A stretch of DNA of 64,000 nucleotides from the NCBI RefSeq assembly GCF_000495795.1, contig NZ_AWGD01000028.1:1-64000 (forward strand), written 5' to 3'. Positions 28,933-36,475 of this stretch are shown one piece after another. A model generated the notes under the pieces. The model saw only the letters and a list, made by a program, of their open reading frames with translations, did no database searches and was not told the origin of the DNA. The DNA is from Asticcacaulis sp. AC460. Its GTDB lineage: Bacteria; Pseudomonadota; Alphaproteobacteria; Caulobacterales; Caulobacteraceae. How positions within the stretch are numbered: position 1 is the first letter of the stretch; the number at the start of each line of letters is the position of its first letter. The translations under genes and the position numbers were made by a program.

Positions 28933-28950
28933 ATATCCCGTTTGGGATAT
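28933..28950. promoter_or_regulatory. Palindromic operator, copy 1
   Basis: ATATCCCGTTTGGGATAT: seven-base arms (ATATCCC / GGGATAT) around GTTT. It lies in the divergent region between the serine hydrolase (62 bases) and the LuxR-type regulator (160 bases). The same site, inverted and with one changed base in the outer arm, is at 30440-30457. Confidence 0.7.
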
Positions 28951-29110
28951 AGCCGGATCGCGCGGCCGATCGCGAGCGGAATTAGTTATAAAATGTAACA
29001 TTTATGCCATAGCCGGAAATGGTAGCGATAACGCTGTTCAAAGCGATGGACTTCGCGTGCAAACGGCGTAGACTCAACGGTTGTAGAGTATCGCGCGAGA
29101 CCCCAAGCCC

Positions 29111-30247
29111 ATGCCAGCGTTTGAAAACGACCTGCTTCTGACGCTGTATGACACGGTCCAGCGTCCGGCACGGTGGACCCAGTTCCTCGACCAGATCTGT
29201 ACCGGCGTCGGCGTGCGCAGCGCGGTCATCCAGCGCATTCGCGGCGGTGGCCCCATCCTGGAAACCACCTGGCTGGTCACCGATTCCCATTCCGAAGACA
29301 GGGGCGGTCAGCACGCCCTGGTCGTCAACGACGCCGCCAATCCGCGCATGCGCTATGACTACAGTCACCCGCCGGCGCCCGGCGAGATCTCCATTGCCTG
29401 CGACGAAGACCTGATCATGCCCGACCATGTCCGACGCCGCTTCCAGGACGACCTGAGAGATGTCGGATTGGGCAAGGGAATTTTCGCCGGGCTCGATCTG
29501 GCACCGACGGAAGGGGTCAGCCTGGTGTTGCATCGCCACGCCGGCCAGCGTGACGACTATTCATCCCAGGAACGCGCCTTCCTGGCAGGGTTGATGCCGC
29601 ACCTGTGCCAGGCCATCCGGTTATCCGACCAACTGCATTCCAGCCTGGTCATGGCCCACTCCATGGGGCAGGTTCTGGACCGCATTCGTCCGGCGCTTCT
29701 GGTCTGTGATGCCCAGGCCCGGCTGATCTGGGCCAACGACGCCGCCCGCGCCTTTTTGAAACCCTCGGGCGTTCTGCGCGTGGTTGCCGACCGGGTGACC
29801 TGCCACAGCCATGACCGGACGCTGGAATTACACCAGTTGATCCGGCGCAACAGCGATGCGTTGGCGGCCGATACGCCGGACAAGCGCTGTCTGGTTCTGG
29901 ACGACGGCCTGACGGCGCCGACCCAGTTGGTCGCCATGCCCCTGCCCGGCAGCGAAGGCGCGACGGGCGCACCGGCGGTCGCGCTGTTCCTGAGCGGCGC
30001 CGGGACGCCGTTCGAGGTGCCGGCGCGTTTGCTGGAGAAGCTGTTCCGGTTGTCGCCGGCTGAGGCGCGGCTGGCCAAGGCCATTGCCGAGGGCGGCGCG
30101 GTCAACACCTATGCGGCGCAGAACGGCCTGGCCGAAGGCACGGTACGGTTTCAGTTGAAGCAGGTCCTGGCCAAGACCGGCGCCCCGCGGCAATCGGACC
30201 TGGTGCGGCTGATCTGCTCGACCATGGTCGGGCATTTTGCGCACTGA
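29111..30247 (+). CDS. LuxR-type transcriptional regulator with PAS-like domain
   Basis: A 378-residue regulator. The C-terminal 65 residues (FRLSPAEARLAKAIAEGG, then GTVRFQLKQVLAKTGAPRQSDLVRL) form a LuxR-type helix-turn-helix. The middle, around PALLVCDAQARLIWANDAARAFL (about residues 192-215), looks like a PAS fold; the N-terminus may be a further sensor region. There is no receiver domain, so it is probably controlled by ligand. It sits between two units with a matching palindromic operator, making it the likely regulator of both. Ribosome site weak. Confidence 0.85.
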   Translation: MPAFENDLLLTLYDTVQRPARWTQFLDQICTGVGVRSAVIQRIRGGGPILETTWLVTDSHSEDRGGQHALVVNDAANPRMRYDYSHPPAPGEISIACDEDLIMPDHVRRRFQDDLRDVGLGKGIFAGLDLAPTEGVSLVLHRHAGQRDDYSSQERAFLAGLMPHLCQAIRLSDQLHSSLVMAHSMGQVLDRIRPALLVCDAQARLIWANDAARAFLKPSGVLRVVADRVTCHSHDRTLELHQLIRRNSDALAADTPDKRCLVLDDGLTAPTQLVAMPLPGSEGATGAPAVALFLSGAGTPFEVPARLLEKLFRLSPAEARLAKAIAEGGAVNTYAAQNGLAEGTVRFQLKQVLAKTGAPRQSDLVRLICSTMVGHFAH

Positions 30248-30303
30248 GTGAGGATTGTGGGAGGCCAATGACCTGAAGCCGGTTGTCGTGGACGCCGACC
30301 TAT

Positions 30304-30352
30304 ACCCCTCCGCCGGCTTCGCCGGCACCTCCCCACTTCGTGGAGAGGAGGG
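30304..30352. repeat. Dispersed palindromic repeat, copy 3
   Basis: CCCCTCCGCCGGCTTCGCCGGC followed by ACCTCCCCACTTCGTGGAGAGG: two short hairpins in a row. It lies between the LuxR-type regulator and the second DUF3237 gene. Confidence 0.65.
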
Positions 30353-30439
30353 CGCTTGAACATTCCATATGCGATAGCCCTGCCACTTAGGTGCGAGGGA
30401 AAATTACGAGCGACCTGCAGGACAGACCAACGGATTATC

Positions 30440-30457
30440 ATATCCCAAACGGGAGAT
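30440..30457. promoter_or_regulatory. Palindromic operator, copy 2
   Basis: ATATCCCAAACGGGAGAT. Read on the minus strand it is ATCTCCCGTTTGGGATAT, identical to copy 1 at all but one position. It lies 55 bases upstream of the second DUF3237 gene. Confidence 0.7.
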
Positions 30458-30512
30458 GAGCCGGTTGGTGCGGATGTCTATAGCTTTGGTTTCCGCCAAC
30501 CAAGGGTGCCAC

Positions 30513-31097
30513 ATGTCCGATTCCATCCTGTCCCGCCGAACTCTGCTGGGCGCCAGTGCCGGCGTTGCCGCCGCCCTGACCGCCGCCGCCCGGCCCGCTT
30601 CCGCCAGCGGCCTGGTCGACCTCGATCCGATAAAGACCGAACTGGTGATGAACCTGGTCGTGACCTGTTCGACGCCGCAGCCGATGGGGCCCAACGCAGA
30701 GGCCAAGGATGGCCGCCGCGACGTCATCTGGCCGATCATCGGCGGGCGCTTCGAAGGGCCGAAACTGAAGGGCAAGGTCGTCCCCGGCGGCGCCGATTTT
30801 CCCGTCACCCGGCCGGACGGAGTCGATGTCGTCGACGCCTTCTATCGCCTGCAGGCCGACGATGGCACCTTGATCATCATCCATAATGTCGGGCTGATGT
30901 ACCCGCAGGCCGACGACGGGCGCTATGTCTTCCGCCTCAGCCCCAGCTTCACCACCGTGAAAGGGCCGCATGACTGGCTGCAAAAGTCGTTGTTCCTGGC
31001 CACCCTGGTCTATGGCGACGCCGTGCCGGAGCCTATGCGCCTGGCCAAAGGGCCGGACGAGAACGACCGGCTGATCCAGGTTCATCGGGTCTTTTAG
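30513..31097 (+). CDS. DUF3237 protein, Tat-exported (copy 2)
   Basis: A 194-residue DUF3237 protein with a Tat signal (LSRRTLLGASAGVAAALTA). It closely parallels the copy at 24596-25165 (ELVMNLVVTCS, WPIIGGRFEGPKLKGKVVPGG, TRPDGVDVVDAFYRLQADDG), so the two are paralogues. The ATG at 30513 follows AAGGGTG; an upstream start would add 19 residues. A palindromic operator shared with the serine hydrolase promoter lies upstream. The stop overlaps the convergent oxidoreductase by four bases. Confidence 0.86.
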   Translation: MSDSILSRRTLLGASAGVAAALTAAARPASASGLVDLDPIKTELVMNLVVTCSTPQPMGPNAEAKDGRRDVIWPIIGGRFEGPKLKGKVVPGGADFPVTRPDGVDVVDAFYRLQADDGTLIIIHNVGLMYPQADDGRYVFRLSPSFTTVKGPHDWLQKSLFLATLVYGDAVPEPMRLAKGPDENDRLIQVHRVF

Positions 31098-32224
31098 ACG
31101 AAGACGCTTTTCAGTGTCTCCAACGCCGCCTGGGCGGCAACCGGATCCGGATTTTCGTTGTCGTCGTTCCAGCCCGACATTTCGCCGCCGGTGGCCTGAA
31201 CAACGATGCCGTCACGCCGTGCCAGCACCAGAAGGCCACGGGCATAGAAGCCGTAGTGGACGTCCGGCTGGGGCACCAGCCAGACGATCTGGCCGCGCAC
31301 CGGGGTGATGCTTTCGTCTTTCCACAGGGCGCGGGCGCCGTAGCCGGTGCAGTTGATAACCACCTTCTCCTTCAGCCGCGACAGATCGGACGGCGAATGG
31401 AACTCCATGGCTTCGAAGCGGCCGCCGGCGGCGAGGAAGTCGCTTTCGAGCTGGTGGCAGTAGGACGCGACGTTGAACGTCATCTGTGACATGCGGCGGA
31501 CTTCGGCGGCATTGAATGGATGGGCACCGGTATAGGGGGATGAGTGCGGCACGACATCGCCCAGCCGGTTTTCCAGGTAGATAAAGCCCGGGTCCTCTTC
31601 GGCCTGTTGTGGTGGCTGCGCCTCCGGCGGGGGCGAAGGATTGCGGCGGACGAGGTACTGGTCCAGCCATTCGACCGGATTGCCGGCCAGGCCGACAAAG
31701 CCGCGGTGCATGGCCAGGGAGGTGCGCGCCATGCGCTCCCAGCGGTCAGCAAAACCGGCGTCGACCGAGGCTGCCTTGGCGACGCGCGAGTCCGGCGACC
31801 AGGTGCCGGTCGCCCGGGCCGAGCGCACAAACGGGAAGCGTTCCCTGGCGTAGATGGTGACGTCGGCGCCGGCGCGTTGGGCGGTGATGGCGGCGGTCAG
31901 GCCCAGGGCGCCGGCGCCAATGACGGCGATCTTTTCCGGCGAGGACTGCATGGCCAGTTTGACCGCGGCTTCGGCCGAGCCCCACGACAGGGACCAGCCG
32001 CTGCCGCCGTGGCCGTAGTTATGGACGACGATCTTGCGGCCGACCGTCTCGGTTTCGATACGCGGTCCGGCGGCGCGGAATGGCCTCAGGCAGACTGTGG
32101 TGCGAAAGACATCAGGTTCGTTGACGCGGATCGGCACGATGGGCGTATCGGCCCGGGCCAAGGTCGGGAGTGCGGTCAGACCTGCTGCTGCCAAGCCTGT
32201 TTTGAAGAGATGCCGCCGGTCCAT
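31094..32224 (-). CDS. D-amino-acid-oxidase-like FAD protein, Tat-exported, permuted
   Basis: A 376-residue FAD-dependent oxidoreductase of the D-amino-acid oxidase family. A Tat signal (DRRHLFKTGLAAAG) is followed by HNYGHGGSGWSLSWG at residues 68-82, a motif that in canonical D-amino-acid oxidases lies at the C-terminus. Only then comes the FAD-binding VIGAGALGLTAA (residues 101-112), the normal N-terminus, and the chain ends after NCTGYGARALW and VRGQIVWLV without a second copy. The order is thus circularly permuted, a type known in exported bacterial members. The ATG at 32224 has AGGAGG eight bases upstream. Probably the last gene of the nucleosidase-permease unit. Confidence 0.85.
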   Translation of the reverse strand: MDRRHLFKTGLAAAGLTALPTLARADTPIVPIRVNEPDVFRTTVCLRPFRAAGPRIETETVGRKIVVHNYGHGGSGWSLSWGSAEAAVKLAMQSSPEKIAVIGAGALGLTAAITAQRAGADVTIYARERFPFVRSARATGTWSPDSRVAKAASVDAGFADRWERMARTSLAMHRGFVGLAGNPVEWLDQYLVRRNPSPPPEAQPPQQAEEDPGFIYLENRLGDVVPHSSPYTGAHPFNAAEVRRMSQMTFNVASYCHQLESDFLAAGGRFEAMEFHSPSDLSRLKEKVVINCTGYGARALWKDESITPVRGQIVWLVPQPDVHYGFYARGLLVLARRDGIVVQATGGEMSGWNDDNENPDPVAAQAALETLKSVFV

Positions 32225-32277
32225 TCTGTGCCTCCTGAATGCGGTATCAGTGTCACGGTGAATGCCGGCTTGCAACC

Positions 32278-33597
32278 CTATCCGGCGCTCAGATAGACGA
32301 AGCGCACGACAAACAACCCGGCCAGGACAAGCAGCATCCAGTCGCTCCGGGTTGCCTTGCCGCGCAGCAGTTTCAGCAGGGCATAGGCGGTGATGCCGAA
32401 CGCCAGGCCGTTGGCGATGGAGAAGGTCAGCGGGATGCCGATCAGGATCAGGAAGGCCGGCAAGGCGTCGATCGGGTCGTCCCATTCGATCTCGGCCAGG
32501 GGCTTCATCATCATGGCGCCGACGATGATCAGGGCCGGCGCCGTGGCGGCGGCTGGGATGAACTGGGCGTAGGGCGCGAAGAACAGGGCCACCAGGAACA
32601 GCAGGCCGGTCACCACGGCGGTCAAACCGGTGCGGCCGCCGGCCTGAACCCCGGCGGCGCTTTCGATATAGCTGGTGACCGTCGAGGTGCCGAAAAACGA
32701 CCCGACCATGGTGGCGATGGAATCGACGGTCAGGATGCGGTTCAGGCGAGGGATCTTGCCGTCGGCGTCGATCAGCCCGGCGCGTTTCGAGACCCCGACC
32801 AGGGTGCCGACATTGTCGAACAGGTCGACGAACAGGAAGACGAAAATGATTTCGAGCACGCCGAAGCCGGTCTTCGCGATGTTCAGCGCGCCCGGGATGT
32901 CGAGCTGGCCCATGGTGGCGGTCATGGCCGTCAGGTCATAGGGCTGGGGCGTATAGCTGACCAAGTGGAACAGCCAGCCCAGAGCCGAGGTGCCTAAGAT
33001 GCCGATCAGGATCGCGCCCTTGATCCTCCAGGCATTGAGCACGGCGATGATCAGCAGGCCGGTGAGCGCCAGCAGCGGCACCGGCGAATGCAGGTCGCCC
33101 AGCGCCACGGTGGTGGCTGGGTTGGCGACGATGATGCCGGCTTCCTTCAGGCCGATAAAAGCGATGAACAGGCCGATGCCGGCGGCGACGGCGGCGAACA
33201 GGGGCTTGGGGATGGCATTGACGATCAGTTGCCGCACGCCGACCAGGGTCAGCAGCAGGAAACAGACGCCGGAGATGAAGACGCAGCCCAAGGCCACCTG
33301 CCACGGCAGGCCCATGCCCTTGACCACGGTGAAGGTAAAATAGGCATTCAGCCCCATGCCGGGCGCCAGGGCCAGCGGGTAGTTGGCGACCAGTCCCATC
33401 AGGATCGAGGCGAACGCCGCCGACAGGCAGGTCGCTGCGGCGATGGCGGCAACGGGCATGCCTGTGGCCGACAGGATGGCCGGGTTGACCAGGATGATAT
33501 AGGCCATGGTCAGGAAGGTGGTGAAGCCGGCGACGACTTCGGTGCGGACGGTGGTGCCCTGGGCGGTGAGACCGAAATAGGTGTCGAGGAACTTCAT
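32278..33597 (-). CDS. NCS2 purine permease (AzgA-like guanine/hypoxanthine)
   Basis: A 439-residue inner membrane transporter with 12-14 predicted helices. The NCS2/AzgA signatures ALAPGMGLNAYFTF, FLFVDLFDNVGTLVGV, GTSTVTSYIESAAGVQAGGRTGLTAVV and EWDDPIDALPAF are intact. AzgA-type members import adenine, guanine or hypoxanthine with protons. The ATG lies one base after the stop of the periplasmic nucleosidase gene, so the two are cotranscribed: nucleosides split outside, bases imported. Confidence 0.93.
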   Translation of the reverse strand: MKFLDTYFGLTAQGTTVRTEVVAGFTTFLTMAYIILVNPAILSATGMPVAAIAAATCLSAAFASILMGLVANYPLALAPGMGLNAYFTFTVVKGMGLPWQVALGCVFISGVCFLLLTLVGVRQLIVNAIPKPLFAAVAAGIGLFIAFIGLKEAGIIVANPATTVALGDLHSPVPLLALTGLLIIAVLNAWRIKGAILIGILGTSALGWLFHLVSYTPQPYDLTAMTATMGQLDIPGALNIAKTGFGVLEIIFVFLFVDLFDNVGTLVGVSKRAGLIDADGKIPRLNRILTVDSIATMVGSFFGTSTVTSYIESAAGVQAGGRTGLTAVVTGLLFLVALFFAPYAQFIPAAATAPALIIVGAMMMKPLAEIEWDDPIDALPAFLILIGIPLTFSIANGLAFGITAYALLKLLRGKATRSDWMLLVLAGLFVVRFVYLSAG

Positions 33598-33598
33598 G

Positions 33599-34495
33599 TC
33601 AGTCCTTTCCGGGCAGGGCTTTGACGAAGGCGACGACGACCGAAGCGGAGTTTTCCGACGCCAGGGTCATGAAGGCCATCATCTGGTTGACGTCGGCATC
33701 GCCACCCGCCAGGTCGGATAGTGAGCGGAAGGCGATGAAGGGGACGCTATTGGCGAAGGCGACCTGGGCGACGGCGGCGGATTCCATGTCGGTGACACGG
33801 GCTTTGAAGGCTGTGTGGAGGTATTGGCGGTAGTCGGCATTGTCGACGAAGGACGCGGCGCTCACCCCCTCCCCGCCGACCACGACCTTTGGCGCGTGTT
33901 CGAGGCAGAGCGTGTCCGAGACGCACTGTTTCAGCGCCAGGGGCTCGAGTTTGTGCGCAATGGCGACGAGGGCCGGATCGGCCGGGAAGCTGTCGTAGTC
34001 GATGGTCCCAATGCGGACCTGGCGCGGCAGAAACATGCCGAAATTGGGCTTGTGCGACATGCCCCACAGCCAGGCCGGCGGGATATAGCCTTCCGGAGTT
34101 TCGCGCGCCGTCAGGGTTTCCATCGGCTGGGACCAGGCATCGGCGACAACAATATCGCCGATGTTCAGGCCGGGGTCGACGCCGCCGGCAATGCCGGACA
34201 TGACGATGCGTGAGACCTTATAGTGGCTTAGCAGGCGTTGGGTATTCATAGCGGCATTGACCATGGAAACGCCGCTTAGGGCCATGACCACCGGCTCGTC
34301 GCCGATATGTCCGGTGACATAGGTGACGCCGTCATGGGTCTCGGTTTTGGCGTCTTCGATATGCGGCAGCAGGGCGTCCCATTCGGGATCGAAGGCCAGG
34401 ACGATGGCCGTGCGCGGCTTGTCCCACGGCATGGCATTGGCCTGACCTGTCACCATTACCCCTATCACCAGCAGAATCGCCGCCAGAGTCCGCAT
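33599..34495 (-). CDS. Exported MTA/SAH nucleosidase-like phosphorylase family protein
   Basis: A 298-residue member of the PNP/UDP family, closest to methylthioadenosine/S-adenosylhomocysteine nucleosidases. Unlike the cytoplasmic enzymes it has a signal peptide (residues 1-21, ending QANA). Conserved segments include MSGIAGGVDPGLNIGDIVVA, DMESAAVAQVAF and FRSLSDLAGG, where the catalytic Asp lies. It would release bases from nucleosides in the periplasm. Start at ATG 34495, with GGAGGG five bases upstream. It leads the purine permease gene. Confidence 0.88.
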   Translation of the reverse strand: MRTLAAILLVIGVMVTGQANAMPWDKPRTAIVLAFDPEWDALLPHIEDAKTETHDGVTYVTGHIGDEPVVMALSGVSMVNAAMNTQRLLSHYKVSRIVMSGIAGGVDPGLNIGDIVVADAWSQPMETLTARETPEGYIPPAWLWGMSHKPNFGMFLPRQVRIGTIDYDSFPADPALVAIAHKLEPLALKQCVSDTLCLEHAPKVVVGGEGVSAASFVDNADYRQYLHTAFKARVTDMESAAVAQVAFANSVPFIAFRSLSDLAGGDADVNQMMAFMTLASENSASVVVAFVKALPGKD

Positions 34496-34567
34496 CGACG
34501 CCCTCCGTAGGCGGACAGTCAAACACGGCTGGAGGTTTCGTCAACGGCTTATTTTGCGGGTGCAAAC

Positions 34568-34599
34568 AAAAACGCGGCCGGAGCGATCCGGCCGCGTTT
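34568..34599 (-). terminator. Intrinsic terminator of the symporter gene
   Basis: A 13-bp perfect stem (AAACGCGGCCGGA / TCCGGCCGCGTTT) with a four-base loop and a T run on the minus-strand side, 22 bases after the symporter stop. Confidence 0.9.
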
Positions 34600-34620
34600 C
34601 GCATAAACTGGAAGTGTTGC

Positions 34621-36225
34621 TTACCAGAAGATGCCGTAGAGGACGACCAGGATCGCGACGACCCCGATGGCCAGGATGTTGAACGCCGTCGAGGTCTTGA
34701 AGCTGACGCCTTCGAGGGTAAGCGTCGAGACTTCCTTCTTGTTCGGCAGGATCAGCGACACCAGCACGCACAGGACGGTGCTGGCGACAAACACCCAGCC
34801 AACCCGGTTCATGAACGGATAGGCCGGATCGATGTACGACCAGGCTGCCGACATGGCCACGCCGCCGACGATGGTCGCCAGGGCGCCCGCCGTCGAGCAG
34901 CGCTTCCAGAACATGCCCAGGGCGAAGATCACCACGATGCCCGGGGTGAAGTAGCCGGTGAAGTTCTGGATGTACTGGAAGGCCTGGTCCCACTTGCCCA
35001 GCAGGGGCTCGGCGGTGAAGATGGCGATGATCACCGACACGACGGCGGCGATCTGGCCGACACCGACCAGCTTGTTGTCCGGAATGTCGCGCTTTAACGG
35101 GGCGACGACGTCCAGGGTGAAGATGGTGGCGATCGAGTTGATCTTGGACGCGGTCGAGGAGATGACGGCGAAGGTCAGGGCCACGAACACCAGACCCAGC
35201 AGGCCCGTCGGCAGCAGGGTCATCATGCTGGGGTAGGCCTGGTCCGGCTTGGCCAGGTCGGGCGCCAGGATCAGGGCGGCCAGGCCCGGAACCACGACGA
35301 TCAGCGGCATCAGCAGCTTGAGATAGGCGGCGAAGGCGATGCCCTTTTGCGCTTCGGGCAGGTCCTTGGCGGCCAGGGCGCGCTGGATGATGTACTGGTT
35401 GAAGCCCCAGTAGGAGATGTTCATGATCCATAGCCCGCCCAGCAGGACGGCCAGGCCCGGCAGTTCCTTGAAGTGCGGCGACGACTCGTTGAGGATCATC
35501 TTGAAGTGGTCGGGGAAGCGGTCATGCAGGGTCGAGAAGCCGGCGATGAAGCCGGTCAGGTCCTGGGAACCGCCGATCTTGGTCAGGGTCAGGAAAGAAA
35601 TGATCAGACCACCCAGAACCAGCAGGACGACCTGGACGATGTCGGTCATGGCCACGGCCTTCAGGCCGCCGGTGATCTGATACAGCAGGGCGAAAATGCC
35701 CAGGCCGGTCAGCACCCAGAAGGGCTCAAGGCCCGTGACAGTGATCACCGCCGTCGCGCCCAGCCACAGGATCGAGGTCAGGTTGACGAAGACGTAGAGG
35801 ATCAGCCAGAACACCGCCATCAGGTACTTCACGCTGGCGCCGAAGCGCTGCTCCAGGAAGCCCGGCATGGTCATGACGCCGTTCTTCAGGAAGACCGGCA
35901 GGAAGTACTTGCCGACGATGATCAGGGTCAGGGCCGCCATCCATTCGTAGGAGGCGATGGCCAGGCCGATCTTGTAGCCCGAACCGGACATGCCGACGAT
36001 CTGTTCGGCCGAGATGTTGGCGGCGATCAGCGAGGCGCCGATGGCCCACCACGGCAGCTGGTTATTGGCCAGGAAGTAGCCCTTGGAGGTAGCCTCTTCG
36101 CCCGCCTTGCGGCGGCCGACGACCTGCGCCAGGACGAAGATCGAGACGGCGTAGAACACCACGATCCACAGATCGAGGTTCGACAGGAAATTTGCCGACG
36201 GCAAATACTGTTTCAAATCAGGCAT
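34621..36225 (-). CDS. Sodium/sugar symporter, SSS family (SGLT-like)
   Basis: A 534-residue sodium:solute symporter with about 14 membrane helices. The pattern KGYFLANNQLPWWAIGASLIAANISAEQIVGMSGSGY, then GFNQYIIQRALAAKDLPEAQKG and NFTGYFTPGIVVIFALGMFWKR is that of SGLT-type glucose/galactose carriers. It lies just downstream of the GH3 beta-glucosidase on the same strand, separated by 250 bp with a repeat and its own TATAAT-like -10 at 36271. Together with GH3 and the glk-edd-eda operon it suggests import of glucose set free outside the inner membrane. Confidence 0.92.
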   Translation of the reverse strand: MPDLKQYLPSANFLSNLDLWIVVFYAVSIFVLAQVVGRRKAGEEATSKGYFLANNQLPWWAIGASLIAANISAEQIVGMSGSGYKIGLAIASYEWMAALTLIIVGKYFLPVFLKNGVMTMPGFLEQRFGASVKYLMAVFWLILYVFVNLTSILWLGATAVITVTGLEPFWVLTGLGIFALLYQITGGLKAVAMTDIVQVVLLVLGGLIISFLTLTKIGGSQDLTGFIAGFSTLHDRFPDHFKMILNESSPHFKELPGLAVLLGGLWIMNISYWGFNQYIIQRALAAKDLPEAQKGIAFAAYLKLLMPLIVVVPGLAALILAPDLAKPDQAYPSMMTLLPTGLLGLVFVALTFAVISSTASKINSIATIFTLDVVAPLKRDIPDNKLVGVGQIAAVVSVIIAIFTAEPLLGKWDQAFQYIQNFTGYFTPGIVVIFALGMFWKRCSTAGALATIVGGVAMSAAWSYIDPAYPFMNRVGWVFVASTVLCVLVSLILPNKKEVSTLTLEGVSFKTSTAFNILAIGVVAILVVLYGIFW

Positions 36226-36391
36226 GAAAGCCCCCTGTAAGACGGCCCGGTCGCATGCCGGGCCTGGTTAATTATACTACAAATGACACAGCCCGCAGGC
36301 TGAATCAATGCGGAAGTCTCAACAGGTGAATGGCGGCGATGGGATTCGCCGCTCTATATTTTTAAGCCGGGCGGTGGAGGCCGAAGAAAGT

Positions 36392-36472
36392 CGCCCCACC
36401 ACCACCCTTCGCCTTTGCCTTGCTACGGCTTCGGGTGGTCCCCCTCCCCACGCGAAGAGCGCGGGGAGGTAT
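36392..36472. repeat. Dispersed palindromic repeat, copy 4
   Basis: CCCCACCACCACCC, CTACGGCTTCGGGTGG and CCCCTCCCCACGCG-N-GCGGGGAGG: the same two-hairpin layout as the other copies. It lies between the GH3 gene and the symporter gene, four bases after the GH3 stop. Confidence 0.6.
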
Positions 36473-36475
36473 GAT

